The notes: a model not told the origin generated them from the sequence alone. A stretch of 38,918 nt of DNA from Acetatifactor sp. (GCA_024693365.1 JAILLF010000048.1:1-38918), one strand, 5' to 3'. Positions 23,488 through 31,292 are shown, counted from the stretch's first letter. Numbers and translations: made by a program.

Positions 23488-23997
23488 ATGAAGAATTCAA
23501 AGATGATAAAGAAGCTGTTGGTTGTTATGGGAATCGTTACCAGCGTGACAGCGGTTGCAAGCGCGGTTGAGGCAAAGAAGATTTCGGACGAGACGAAGAA
23601 AAAACGTGAAAAGATTCAGGGGAGGAATGTGTACTCAAGCCTTTTCCTGTTTGGAAAGAACGTGATGAAAGTCAAGGAAAACGTGGACGTGATATTCCCC
23701 TCTGCAATCCTTGGAACCAATGAGGTGGATTTCACTCAGAATCCGCTCAAGAAAGAAATCTACGTCGATTACGTGGCAGTATTGGGAAGCATTGTCCTGC
23801 GCGTACCCAAGGACGTAAAGGTTATCTGCGATGATTACGATTATGAGGATTTGGGGAATGACGTGGAAGTACCTCAGGAAAATGAGGAGGAGAATGCCGT
23901 GGAAGTGTCATGGGAAGGCGCCGAGGAAGAGAATGCTTCGATCATTTACGTCAAAGGGACCGAGCTCGGTGGTAGTCTGAAAATTGTTCGTGGCTAA
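23488..23997 (+). CDS. Membrane-anchored LiaF-like C-terminal domain protein
   Basis: This 169-residue protein has one N-terminal TM/signal-anchor (about 7-26), a charged stretch (KKISDETKKKREKIQGRN) and a beta-rich domain: VYSSLFLFGKNVMKVKENVD, FPSAILGTNEVDFTQNPLKK, YVDYVAVLGSIVLRVPKDVK. The pattern of short strands with 'F…G…V' and 'G.I.L.VP..V.V' recalls the C-terminal domain of LiaF/YvqF-type envelope stress proteins. A very acidic insert (ENEEENAVEVSWEGAEEE) precedes the last strand. Start ATG 23488 follows AAAAGGAGG. It lies between two XRE regulators. The family link is moderate. Confidence 0.6.
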   Translation: MKNSKMIKKLLVVMGIVTSVTAVASAVEAKKISDETKKKREKIQGRNVYSSLFLFGKNVMKVKENVDVIFPSAILGTNEVDFTQNPLKKEIYVDYVAVLGSIVLRVPKDVKVICDDYDYEDLGNDVEVPQENEEENAVEVSWEGAEEENASIIYVKGTELGGSLKIVRG

Positions 23998-23999
23998 TA

Positions 24000-24056
24000 A
24001 ATTGCAGTAGTTTGTCGATTGACTAGGATCGCAGTAGACAGTTTGTTGATGCCGTG
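24000..24056. repeat. Degenerate ~28-bp duplication after the LiaF-like gene
   Basis: GCAGTAGTTTGTCGATTGAC and GCAGTAGACAGTTTGTTGAT are imperfect copies about 28 bases apart, directly behind the stop codon. It resembles the other gene-end duplications in this window. Confidence 0.45.
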
Positions 24057-24081
24057 ACGGTTGAGAGGATGGCAAGATTCA

Positions 24082-24720
24082 ATGAGGAAAGCGGTTGTGT
24101 TTGATCTGGGCGGAACCTTGATGGAATACAGGGGAATGCCGTTAAATTGGGATGAGTACTATTACAAGGCATTCCAGAACGTGAGCGAGAAGAATCATCT
24201 TGATCTAGAGGAAGAGGAGATCATAAAGGCCTGCGATATTCTCAAGGCATATAATCCGCGGAACTGCAAGCGGGAAGAGGAAATCGTTCCCGAGATTATT
24301 TTCGAAGATGCGACGGCCCATTGGAGTCGAAGGCCTGCCACGGAGACCATTATAAATGACTTCTTTGCGGGCATGAAGCTTGTGGCATGCGTGTTTGATT
24401 ATGCAAGGGACGTATTGGAAAAATGCAAGGCCAGCGGGCTTTCCGCGGCTTGCCTTACGGACCTGCCAAACGGAATGCCGGATCGGATCTTCCGGCCTGC
24501 CATAAAAGAATTGGAGCCATTATTTGACCTGTATGTTTCTTCCCAGACGTGCGGATACAGGAAGCCCAATAAAAAGGGGCTGGAATACGTTGCGGAATAC
24601 TTTGGCATCGACGCCTTGGAGATCCTGTTTGTGGGAGATGAGAAGAAGGATGAGGACACGGCCGCCAATGCGGGCTGTGAGTTTAAGTATATTGCGGATT
24701 TTTTGAAGGAATGGAATTAA
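24082..24720 (+). CDS. HAD superfamily hydrolase
   Basis: This 212-residue phosphatase-like protein has motif I FDLGGTLMEY (Asp8; the usual second Asp is Gly, as in a known subset), motif II in AACLTDLPNG, motif III Lys in YRKPNKKGLEY and motif IV FVGDEKKDEDTAANAG. A helical cap lies between residues 20 and 90. The substrate is unknown. Because the second Asp of motif I acts as general acid/base, its absence could lower phosphatase activity. Start chosen: ATG 24082 after GAGAGGATGG. It is closed by a bidirectional terminator at 24760. Confidence 0.88.
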   Translation: MRKAVVFDLGGTLMEYRGMPLNWDEYYYKAFQNVSEKNHLDLEEEEIIKACDILKAYNPRNCKREEEIVPEIIFEDATAHWSRRPATETIINDFFAGMKLVACVFDYARDVLEKCKASGLSAACLTDLPNGMPDRIFRPAIKELEPLFDLYVSSQTCGYRKPNKKGLEYVAEYFGIDALEILFVGDEKKDEDTAANAGCEFKYIADFLKEWN

Positions 24721-24759
24721 CAATTGAAAGATGAATATGGAATTGGTCCTCTTGTGAGA

Positions 24760-24806
24760 CAGGCACGGATTTAAGCCGATGGCGCTTAAGTCCGTGCCTG
24801 TTTTTT
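24760..24806 (+). terminator. Strong terminator between convergent genes
   Basis: A 17-bp stem with one wobble pair: CAGGCACGGATTTAAGC (24760-24776) with GCTTAAGTCCGTGCCTG (24784-24800), then six T. The minus-strand gene ends at 24835, so it may serve that side less well, since the left flank lacks an A-run. Confidence 0.9.
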
Positions 24807-24834
24807 GAGCAATTTAGCCTTGAGGTGAAGATTG

Positions 24835-25725
24835 TTAGATTTGGAAGGCGTGGATTTGATCTGTTAAGTCTTTGGGCGCTTTTGCCAGTTTGAGTTTTGA
24901 TTCAAAATCTGAGGCAAAGCCCGCGATCAAGGAGTGCAGATTTTCCTTTGAGGTAAAAGGCTGAAAGGCTTTCATGGCATTACACAACGCAACGGCTTCT
25001 TCCGTTTTTTCCAGAAGTGTTTTTTCGGGATTGCAAAACCAAATCTGCTTTGAAAGTTTGTTTAGGACAAATTTGCTTAACTCGAGGATGTTTTTCTCCA
25101 GGTGGTCCGAAAATTCCGGAGTGTCCTTGTCAAAGAGCTGCTCGCTCTTTTGACCTGAGGTTTGATACCAGTCTGGCAATTCTTTTTGATAAAGTGCAAG
25201 AGCTTCCGGGGTTTGGCCGGCGGCGTGCAGAAGCTTTCCGCGCATCACAATGGCATCCGCACGTATATATGCGTCCTTGCATCCGTCAAGGATGCGGTCG
25301 CAGATCTTATGGATTTCCTCTGCATGTTCCAGTACTTCTTTCTGGTCATTGTCGGCATAACCGCCAATCAGATCCCACATATATAATTCCATAACCCGGT
25401 AATCATTAGGATACTTGCGGTACGCACTTGTGGAAAGGGATTTGCACTTCCTTTGGTGATGGGCTTCAGCCTCGGTTTTGTGCTCCCTTAAAAACTCCTG
25501 GATTTCCAATTCCACGGCGCAGGCGTCGTAGCTCATGAGTTCGTCTATGGAAACTTGAAAATAAAATGCCAACATGGGCAGAACGGAGACGTCGGGCGTT
25601 GTTTCCCCGCGCTCCCATTTGCTGACGGCTACGGATGATACGTGCATTGCTTCAGCCAACTGTTCCTGCGTAATTCCTTTTTGAACCCGCAGTCTTTTAA
25701 TGTTTTCCCCAATCAATAGTTTCAT
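24835..25725 (-). CDS. XRE family regulator with helical C-terminal domain
   Basis: This 296-residue protein has an HTH_3 domain (residues 1-66): NIKRLRVQKGITQEQLAEAM and HVSSVAVSKWERGETTPDVS. A helical domain follows with TPR-like spacing (HAEEIHKICDRILDGCKDAY, MRGKLLHAAGQTPEALALYQ). It is a paralogue of the plus-strand gene at 22277, with about half of the HTH residues identical. The start ATG 25725 has AAAGGATAAAA upstream and a good promoter at 25766-25793. It is divergent from the Nudix gene, with a 15-bp palindrome between the two promoters. Target genes are unknown. Confidence 0.85.
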   Translation of the reverse strand: MKLLIGENIKRLRVQKGITQEQLAEAMHVSSVAVSKWERGETTPDVSVLPMLAFYFQVSIDELMSYDACAVELEIQEFLREHKTEAEAHHQRKCKSLSTSAYRKYPNDYRVMELYMWDLIGGYADNDQKEVLEHAEEIHKICDRILDGCKDAYIRADAIVMRGKLLHAAGQTPEALALYQKELPDWYQTSGQKSEQLFDKDTPEFSDHLEKNILELSKFVLNKLSKQIWFCNPEKTLLEKTEEAVALCNAMKAFQPFTSKENLHSLIAGFASDFESKLKLAKAPKDLTDQIHAFQI

Positions 25726-25765
25726 GGCGTTTTATCCTTTCGCTTTTATTCGACGTCGTAATTTC

Positions 25766-25793
25766 ATTATAGCAAACCGGATAGCGATCACAA
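25766..25793 (-). promoter_or_regulatory. Promoter of the minus-strand XRE gene
   Basis: On the minus strand: TTGTGA (25793-25788), a 16-bp spacer, and TATAAT (25771-25766). A perfect CGACGTCG palindrome lies just downstream (25751-25758). Confidence 0.65.
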
Positions 25794-25815
25794 GATAACG
25801 TCAGGTCTGAGACGC

Positions 25816-25830
25816 TTAACTGTCAGTTAA
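25816..25830. promoter_or_regulatory. 15-bp palindrome between divergent promoters
   Basis: TTAACTG-T-CAGTTAA, perfect arms of seven, upstream of the XRE promoter and about 60 bases before the Nudix promoter. It is a good candidate operator for the XRE protein. Confidence 0.5.
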
Positions 25831-25889
25831 TATTTTAATTGCAAGGAAGATGCTTGGCAAGGGGAACGTGATTGGGAAAGATAATTAAA

Positions 25890-25918
25890 TTGACCGCAGT
25901 TTCCGATTTTGGTATACT
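25890..25918 (+). promoter_or_regulatory. Promoter of the Nudix-GNAT operon
   Basis: TTGACC (25890-25895), a 17-bp spacer, and TATACT (25913-25918). Transcription from here gives an unusually long leader (about 275 bases) before the chosen Nudix start. Confidence 0.7.
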
Positions 25919-25922
25919 TAGA

Positions 25923-26200
25923 ATGATATGGTTTTCTGTGAAAATCATTGAACGTATCGCTTCATACGCTATGGATGTGCAGGATCCGTTTCAGGAGAGT
26001 GTAGGTGAGGCAGAGCTTGGATGAATTTGTATAATTCTGAGTGTGATTTTCACAAAATCCCCCCGTGGAGCGTGTCGAGGTCTATATGGGGAAATTCAGT
26101 ACAAATACAAGCCATGGGAAGAAGACGGAAAGTAGTGCGGGGACTCGCGCGCGATCGTAAGGTTGTGTTTAGCTCTTGGGTTGTGATTGGAGGGCAGGGT
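25923..26200 (+). other. Long leader before the Nudix gene, possibly decayed coding sequence
   Basis: Two short open stretches lie here: 25923-26027 (starting MIWFSVKIIERIASYAMDVQ) and one from ATG 26021 that stays in frame with the Nudix gene. The latter reads like non-coding sequence (SIWGNSVQIQAMGRRRKVVR). A different frame gives VEVYMGKF and, after one shift, YKYKPWEEDGK, which looks like a real protein tail. I therefore favour a leader carrying gene debris over an N-terminal extension of the Nudix protein. Confidence 0.35.
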
Positions 26201-26647
26201 ATGAATCAACAAAACTATATCCAGTGGATTAGAAGCAAGGTGGGGCATGAGAAGATTATTCTGACTTTTGCGGGAGGTTGCATCTTCAACGAACGGGGCG
26301 AGGTCCTTTTGCAAAAAAGAGGAAACAGTAATAAATGGGGATTTCCGGGAGGGGCGATCGAGATTGGCGAAACGCCTCAGATGGCAGCGAAGCGGGAGGC
26401 GAAAGAGGAGACGGGCCTTGACGTAGAGGTTGGCAAGATCATTGGCGTGTTTACGGACATGGACATTAGGTATGCCAGCGGGGATCAGGCGCAAAGCATT
26501 GTTATCGCATATGAGCTTAAGCCGGTTGGCGGGGAGCTTTACTGCGATCAGGTTGAGACTACGGAGTTAAGGTATTTTTCGAAGGACGAAAAGCCTGAGT
26601 TATTCACGAAATCCCATGATGATCTGTGGGATGAGATCTGGAAATAG
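26201..26647 (+). CDS. Nudix hydrolase
   Basis: This 148-residue protein has the Nudix box GGAIEIGETPQMAAKREAKE followed by ETGLDV (G-x5-E-x7-R-E-x2-E-E-x-G). It hydrolyses a nucleoside-diphosphate-linked compound with Mg2+ or Mn2+. GGCIFNERGEVLLQKRGNSN in front and YELKPVGGELYCDQVETTEL behind place it in the common Firmicute ADP-ribose/nucleotide pyrophosphohydrolase-like group. Start chosen: ATG 26201, seven bases after GGAGGG; the frame is open further up to 26021 but without homologous character. It is followed ten bases later by a GNAT gene, probably in the same transcript. Confidence 0.92.
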   Translation: MNQQNYIQWIRSKVGHEKIILTFAGGCIFNERGEVLLQKRGNSNKWGFPGGAIEIGETPQMAAKREAKEETGLDVEVGKIIGVFTDMDIRYASGDQAQSIVIAYELKPVGGELYCDQVETTELRYFSKDEKPELFTKSHDDLWDEIWK

Positions 26648-26657
26648 GAGGATGGCA

Positions 26658-27167
26658 ATGAAGATTGAAACGGAAAGGTTACTGATTACGGAGTTTACTC
26701 TGGAAATGGCTGAGGACGTGCACAAGAACTCGCTGGATGAGGACAACCGAAGGTTTGTGCCGGATGAGGTGTTTGAGACGGTAGAAGACGCGAAGGAGAC
26801 CATAGAATTTCTGACGTCGCAGTATGGCGGGACCGAGGGGCCTTTGGTGTATCCGGTTCTTTTGAGGAGTGATGGCGCGAACATTGGATACGTACAGATG
26901 GTTCCCATGGAAGACGGCACGTGGGAGATTGGATATCACGTGGCAAAAGAATATACGCGTAAAGGCTATGCAACGGAAGCGGTTAAGGCATTTCTGCCGG
27001 GAGCGGCCAAAATGGTGGGAACCGACGCCGTGCTGGGAATTTGCCTCAGCGAGAACGTTGCGTCCAAGCACGTCCTGCAAAAATGTGGGTTTGAAACCGT
27101 ATTTGAAGGACTCGGCGATTATCAAGGCGAGGAAAGAAACGTTTATAAGTCTGTCTGGAGATCATAA
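26658..27167 (+). CDS. GNAT acetyltransferase, RimJ/RimL type
   Basis: This 169-residue protein starts MKIETERLLITEFTLEMAED, the typical opening of the RimJ/RimL group. It has EIGYHVAKEYTRKGYATEAV (acetyl-CoA loop RKGYAT) and SENVASKHVLQKCGFETVFE at the C-terminal side. Expected targets are the N-terminal amine of a protein or a small amine. Start chosen: ATG 26658, six bases after GGAGG; the nearer ATG at 26652 touches that site. It is co-transcribed with the Nudix gene. The region behind it is filled with ~38-bp repeats. Confidence 0.88.
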   Translation: MKIETERLLITEFTLEMAEDVHKNSLDEDNRRFVPDEVFETVEDAKETIEFLTSQYGGTEGPLVYPVLLRSDGANIGYVQMVPMEDGTWEIGYHVAKEYTRKGYATEAVKAFLPGAAKMVGTDAVLGICLSENVASKHVLQKCGFETVFEGLGDYQGEERNVYKSVWRS

Positions 27168-27219
27168 ATGAGATGCCAGGAGCCTTTACGGACATGGGAA
27201 AACACAATCAGTGAAAGCT

Positions 27220-27317
27220 GGAATGTGCGGGGAATTAAAACACATCCAATAAAAATGGAATGAGAGAGAAACTAAAATACAATCAATAAAAGATAGAATG
27301 AGAGGGGAATTAAATTG
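27220..27317. repeat. ~38-bp tandem repeats supplying the next gene's ribosome binding site
   Basis: Units start at 27220 (GGAATGTGCGGGGAATTAAA), 27257 (GGAATGAGAGAGAAACTAAA) and 27295 (AGAATGAGAGGGGAATTAAA), 37-38 bases apart. The third, incomplete unit carries GAGGGG and runs into the TTG start of the lipoprotein gene, so the start region was built from a repeat copy. Confidence 0.8.
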
Positions 27318-28178
27318 AAAAAAGCAACAATCGTATCAATGGCAATTTGTTTATCACTAATGGCAGCAGGATGCGCTGACGATCAGCAAAATCCGGCAAG
27401 TGAGCAGCAAGCTTCAAAGGACACCGTAGTGACGAGTGAGGTCGCATCCAGCGAAGCTGCATCAAGCGAGGAATCATCCAGCGAAGTAGCATCCAGTGAA
27501 GCAACATCAAGCGAATCATCCAGTGAAGCCGCATCCAGCGAGGTCGCACCAACTGAGGAATCATCCAGTGAAGCCGCAACCCCTGAGAACGTAATGTATG
27601 AGGTTGTAACGGATACCCACAAGGTCTCGATCGAGGTGGTTACGGTAAAGACTATTTCCGAGTGCTCCAGCGTGATTCCCAAGCTTACCGTGGATGGAAA
27701 GGAAGCAACGGAGATCAATGCTTTTCTTGGAAATTACGTGCAAGAGAAGTATCCGTTGGAAGAGAATGGTGATTACGCTGACGGCTATACGACCCAGGTG
27801 AAGTGGGGCGTAAAGGATAACACCGTGTCTTTTGTCATTTATGCAAGTGCTACCAATGAGGACTATTATACCTGCGAGGTATTCAATTATGATCTTGATT
27901 CGCTGGCGGCTTTGGAAGACGGCGAAGTTACGAAGCGTTTTGGCATGACGGATGAAGAGTTCTTCAGCAAGACGACTGACGCCATAAAGGATTTTTGTGA
28001 CGGAAAAGATTATTATGATCTGGAGAAGAGCATTGAAGCGATCAGTTACGACAAGTTCACGCCCATCGTCCAGAACGACGGGACTCTGGGCGCGGTAGGC
28101 CCCATTTTTTATTCCGACGGTCAGCAATTCGCAGGGGATGAGAATATGAGACTTTTCGACTTGAAGGCTACGGAATAG
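27315..28178 (+). CDS. Lipoprotein with Ser/Glu repeat linker
   Basis: This 287-residue protein has a lipoprotein signal ending in MAAGC (Cys20). Then comes a ~50-residue linker of SSE/ASSE repeats (residues about 38-90) that probably spans the cell wall. The globular domain has KVSIEVVTVKTISECSSVIP, EATEINAFLGNYVQEKYPLE, TQVKWGVKDNTVSFVIYASA and DLDSLAALEDGEVTKRFGMT. It resembles DUF3298/DUF4163-type (RsiV-like) extracellular domains, but I am not certain. Start TTG 27315, seven bases after GAGGGG; no ATG is available near it. Role unknown. Confidence 0.75.
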   Translation: MKKATIVSMAICLSLMAAGCADDQQNPASEQQASKDTVVTSEVASSEAASSEESSSEVASSEATSSESSSEAASSEVAPTEESSSEAATPENVMYEVVTDTHKVSIEVVTVKTISECSSVIPKLTVDGKEATEINAFLGNYVQEKYPLEENGDYADGYTTQVKWGVKDNTVSFVIYASATNEDYYTCEVFNYDLDSLAALEDGEVTKRFGMTDEEFFSKTTDAIKDFCDGKDYYDLEKSIEAISYDKFTPIVQNDGTLGAVGPIFYSDGQQFAGDENMRLFDLKATE

Positions 28179-28197
28179 GAATGTTTGGGAAGCTGAA

Positions 28198-29064
28198 ATG
28201 ATGAAAACAAACCAAATAGAGAAGCGAATATCAGAGAGCTGTGCCAAGTGCTTGTATGACAGGCAGCGGGATAAGACGGACAACGCGGAATATCTGGCAG
28301 AGATCAAGGCACTTTTGGATCACCGGGGGAAGGATGACACCAGTCCTTACATGGTTTACCTGTTTCATCAGGTCCATCTGAAATACTTTGGCAAGGGCGC
28401 GGATTACGGGGATGTCAAGAAAAGGTATAACGATCTGGTTCTTAGCATGGAGAAAGATCTGCGAAGAGAGATCGAGGCGTCCCCGGATCCGCTGGCAAAG
28501 GCTTTTATTATGTCCCGGATCGGGAACTACATTGACTTTGGAGCCATGAATCACGTGGACCGGGACGAGTTCCTGGAGCTGTTTCAGGATACCAAGATGC
28601 GGGACGGCGACGTGCCTGCGTACGAGGCGTTCCTGAGGGAATGCGCGCGTGGAAAATCATTTCTTCTTATTTGTGACAATTGCGGGGAGATCGTGCTGGA
28701 CAAGCTCATGATCGAACAGTTGAAGAAAAGATTCCCACAACTTAAAGTCAAGGCACTTGTGCGTGGCAAGGAAGTGTTGAATGACGCGACGGAGGAGGAT
28801 GCACGTTACGCCGGACTGGATAAGGTGGCGGAGATTCTTTCGAATGGCGATGCGATCGCGGGAACTGTCTATGACATGCTCCCACAGGATGCAAAAACGG
28901 CGATGGATGAGGCGGACGTGATCCTGGCAAAGGGGCAGGGGAATTATGAATCCATGTCTGGTCAGGGCCGCCATGTTTTCTACTCATTCCTGTGTAAGTG
29001 TGATCTTTTTACAAGCAGATTTCAAGTGCCAAGGTTGACGGGAGTTTTTGTTGAGGAGGGGTAG
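28198..29064 (+). CDS. DUF89/ARMT1-like metal-dependent phosphatase
   Basis: This 288-residue protein carries the family signature FLLICDNCGEIVLDKLMIEQ (Asp, Asn, Glu for metal and phosphate) near 155-174. The second signature is in ADVILAKGQGNYESMS near 250-262, with VKALVRGKEVLNDATEED between them. Early Cys residues (CAKCLYDRQRDK) are common in the prokaryotic branch. Relatives are damage-control phosphatases acting on phosphorylated sugars or pantetheine. Start ATG 28198; the Shine-Dalgarno is weak (GGAAGCTGAA). The substrate is unknown. It lies two bases before the next gene's start and may be co-transcribed with it. Confidence 0.88.
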   Translation: MMKTNQIEKRISESCAKCLYDRQRDKTDNAEYLAEIKALLDHRGKDDTSPYMVYLFHQVHLKYFGKGADYGDVKKRYNDLVLSMEKDLRREIEASPDPLAKAFIMSRIGNYIDFGAMNHVDRDEFLELFQDTKMRDGDVPAYEAFLRECARGKSFLLICDNCGEIVLDKLMIEQLKKRFPQLKVKALVRGKEVLNDATEEDARYAGLDKVAEILSNGDAIAGTVYDMLPQDAKTAMDEADVILAKGQGNYESMSGQGRHVFYSFLCKCDLFTSRFQVPRLTGVFVEEG

Positions 29065-29066
29065 AC

Positions 29067-29613
29067 GTGATTTGCGGTAAACGGAGGATGTCTCTATCGT
29101 TTCTTTTGGCAATTCTTCTTTCGTGCCTGTTTCTGGTTGGTTGCAAGGAAGAAGAACACATGACGGCAACTGTTGAGGAACGTCCGTTGAGTGAGCAGGA
29201 AATTATCGAAAGCGTAAAAAACTACGTTCTTCAAAACTTCCGGGATGAGGTCGAAGTGGAGATTCTCGGTAAATCAGATTTAACGCATACCACGTATATT
29301 GGGGCTGGAATTGATTGCCCTAGTATATTTGATCGTAAATTCGTAAGGGTAAAGAATGGTCATGCGTATAAACTGAATATCTTCAACGCCAAATACCGTA
29401 TTTCTGTTAAAGGTGTTTTCAATGATGGTTTCTCTTAAAGCGAAAGGCTACTGGGCTGATCGGGATATCACTGAGGAAGAGATCAATGCTTTCAGCCAAG
29501 TGATATATATCTGCAAAGGCGCCCCCCAAACGTATGAAAACAGTAAAAGGAATAAAAAAGCTGATCTTCAATGGGGCATCACGGAAGCATTCGTATTTGA
29601 TCTGCCAGAATAA
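29067..29613 (+). pseudogene. Frameshifted lipoprotein gene
   Basis: The first frame starts at GTG 29067 after GAGGAGGGG and encodes a signal peptide with lipobox LVGC (Cys26), then EERPLSEQEIIESVKNYVLQ and on to VFNDGFS-stop (29438). The next frame continues without a gap: KAKGYWADRDITEEEINAFS to the stop at 29613. Deleting one T at 29435-29436 restores a 181-residue lipoprotein. The family is unknown to me. The lesion may be a real mutation or a sequencing error. Two other single-base breaks exist in this window. Confidence 0.75.
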
Positions 29614-29645
29614 AACTGCAGTTGTAAGGTAGGAAAGGATATGCG

Positions 29646-29942
29646 ATGAAAGCTTTCAACGTGCCGGTTTTCACGGGAAAGGTGAATGAGAGATACGCCA
29701 TGATGGGGAAAGTCATTTCAGCAATGCTGGCCATGCAGAGATATCCGTGGGAGCAGGGCGTGTGCGCGCAGGCTCTTTATGAAGCAAATCAAAATGATAT
29801 ATGGGTGCCGATGGCTTATGACGCGGTTAAGAGGATGGACGCGTCCGGCAGGCTTGGCATGGTTGGAGGCGGTGAGGCAGTATCGGATCCTGCCGCAAAT
29901 GGTGAGGTATGCCTGCGGGCATATGAGAGAACGGAGGACTAA
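29646..29942 (+). pseudogene. N-terminal fragment of a GH88/GH105 unsaturated glucuronyl hydrolase
   Basis: 98 residues remain of a family that is normally about 350-380 long. VISAMLAMQRYPWEQGVCAQ, MAYDAVKRMDASGRLGMVGG and AVSDPAANGEVCLRAYERTE match the first helices of the alpha/alpha barrel, including the conserved WEQG and DPAANGE. The gene has a good start (ATG 29646 after AGGAAAGG). Its coding sequence ends at TAA 29942, two bases before the next gene, whose ribosome binding site lies in the fragment's last codons. The catalytic barrel cannot form. Confidence 0.8.
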
Positions 29943-29944
29943 AT

Positions 29945-30553
29945 ATGCTTATTTCAAAGTATGGGAATGGATCGGAAGAGCTTGTGCGAGAGTTTGAGAG
30001 TAAGTATGGCATAGTGCTTGATGAGGAATACCGTAAGTTCTTGGTTAAGTATAATGGGGGAGACACGCCAAATACTCACGTGGGAATTAGGGGATGTTCT
30101 ACGGATTTAAGATATCTTTTCGGGATAAATACGCCGGAGAATATTGAAGATAATCTTCAGACACCGGTATTTGAGAATAAACTGTATTTGCCGATAGGAG
30201 TTGATTCCTTTGGGAATTACTTTGCAATAGGACTATCTGAAAATAGTAAAGGAAAAATAGTATTTTGCAATCATGAGAAAGGGTTTTCATTAAACCAGAT
30301 AGCAGATTCTTTCGTTCATTTCATTAATAAGTGCAAAAGCGGTGAGATTAATCCACGCGCAAGAAGAACTCCGGAAGAAAGAGAAGCTGATTTAACAGCC
30401 AGAGGGAAAGCAGGAAATATAACGGATGGCCTGCGCGATATTTGGAAACAGGAATATGAGAAATATAAGGATATGATTCAGGAAGAGGTTGTTTTGACGA
30501 AATATAGAGGAATAGGTACTGATGATGGAAGAACAAATCATAGCAAAAAATAA
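29945..30553 (+). CDS. SMI1/KNR4 (SUKH superfamily) protein
   Basis: This 202-residue protein has the SUKH core: EELVREFESKYGIVLDEEYR, KFLVKYNGGDTPNTHVGIRG, YLPIGVDSFGNYFAIGLSEN, KGKIVFCNHEKGF. SUKH proteins are commonly immunity factors against polymorphic or contact-dependent toxins; no toxin gene is seen nearby. A charged C-terminal part (about 130-202, RARRTPEEREADLTARGKAG) is extra. Start ATG 29945 uses the GGAGG in the end of the truncated hydrolase gene. It overlaps the next gene by 32 bases. A+T content seems higher than its neighbours, which fits recent acquisition. Confidence 0.88.
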   Translation: MLISKYGNGSEELVREFESKYGIVLDEEYRKFLVKYNGGDTPNTHVGIRGCSTDLRYLFGINTPENIEDNLQTPVFENKLYLPIGVDSFGNYFAIGLSENSKGKIVFCNHEKGFSLNQIADSFVHFINKCKSGEINPRARRTPEEREADLTARGKAGNITDGLRDIWKQEYEKYKDMIQEEVVLTKYRGIGTDDGRTNHSKK

Positions 30554-31292
30554 ACAATACTGGGATGAGCACGCTGATCTCTGGTTTGGAACAACGGCTT
30601 TGCCTAAATTTGGAGTCAAATTCGTAACGGAAGACGACCTCCATTTCTTTTCGGACGTTGAAGGAAAGAAAGTCCTGGAAATTTGCTGCGGCAGCGGGCA
30701 TTCACTAAAATACCTTGCAGATAAAGGCGCGGGAGAATTGTGGGGATTAGATCTGTCTCAGAAACAATTGGATAATGCCGGGAAGCTCTTAAGGGAATGT
30801 GGCTGCAACCCGAAACTCATATGTGCGCCAATGGAAGCAGAGAGTGATATTCCACAAGATTATTTTGACTATGTTTACTCCATATACGGAATAGGTTGGA
30901 CGACAGATCTTGAAGGGACGTTTAAGAGGATAGCTTCGTATCTTAAGAAGGGCGGTATTTTTATATTTAGCTGGGGGCATCCCCTTCATTATTGCGTTGC
31001 GAAATCATATGAGACGGGAGAAGACATTGTTGATAATGGAGCGCTGGTCCTTTCGCGCAGTTATTTTGATGAGTCCTACTTTAAGATGCCGGTTCATGAT
31101 ACAACCGTAACGTTTGCGAACAGAAAGATTTCAACATACGTTAATGCACTGTATGATGCCGGTTTTATCATCGAGAAAATGATTGAGCAAACTGACGAAG
31201 AGTCATTGGCAAATACGGAAGATAACAGCCCCAAGGCACAAAAAGCGAAAATGGTCCCTCTTTCAATGTGTTTTAAGTGCAGGAAGCTTTGA
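30522..31292 (+). CDS. Class I SAM-dependent methyltransferase
   Basis: This 256-residue protein has motif I VLEICCGSGHSLKYLADKGA near 51-70, motif II LWGLDLSQKQLDNA and the post-motif FDYVYSIYGIGWTTDLEGTF. These are typical of UbiE/Methyltransf_11 enzymes that methylate small molecules. The double ATG at 30522 lies inside the SUKH gene, so translation is coupled. The Shine-Dalgarno is weak (GAGG 12 bases upstream). The substrate cannot be seen. It is the last intact gene before the 53-bp repeat array. The array is separated from it by about 107 bases holding a short inverted repeat (CCTGTAT/ATACAGG at 31317/31361) and a tiny ORF (31351-31383) with a good ribosome binding site. Confidence 0.9.
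   Translation: MMEEQIIAKNKQYWDEHADLWFGTTALPKFGVKFVTEDDLHFFSDVEGKKVLEICCGSGHSLKYLADKGAGELWGLDLSQKQLDNAGKLLRECGCNPKLICAPMEAESDIPQDYFDYVYSIYGIGWTTDLEGTFKRIASYLKKGGIFIFSWGHPLHYCVAKSYETGEDIVDNGALVLSRSYFDESYFKMPVHDTTVTFANRKISTYVNALYDAGFIIEKMIEQTDEESLANTEDNSPKAQKAKMVPLSMCFKCRKL

Noticed and set aside
26021..26200. N-terminal extension of the Nudix protein
   Set aside because: The in-frame residues look non-coding and a good ribosome binding site sits in front of ATG 26201.
28198..28260. Zinc finger from the CAKCLYDRQ segment of the DUF89 protein
   Set aside because: Only one Cys pair is present and such Cys residues are usual in this family's N-terminus.
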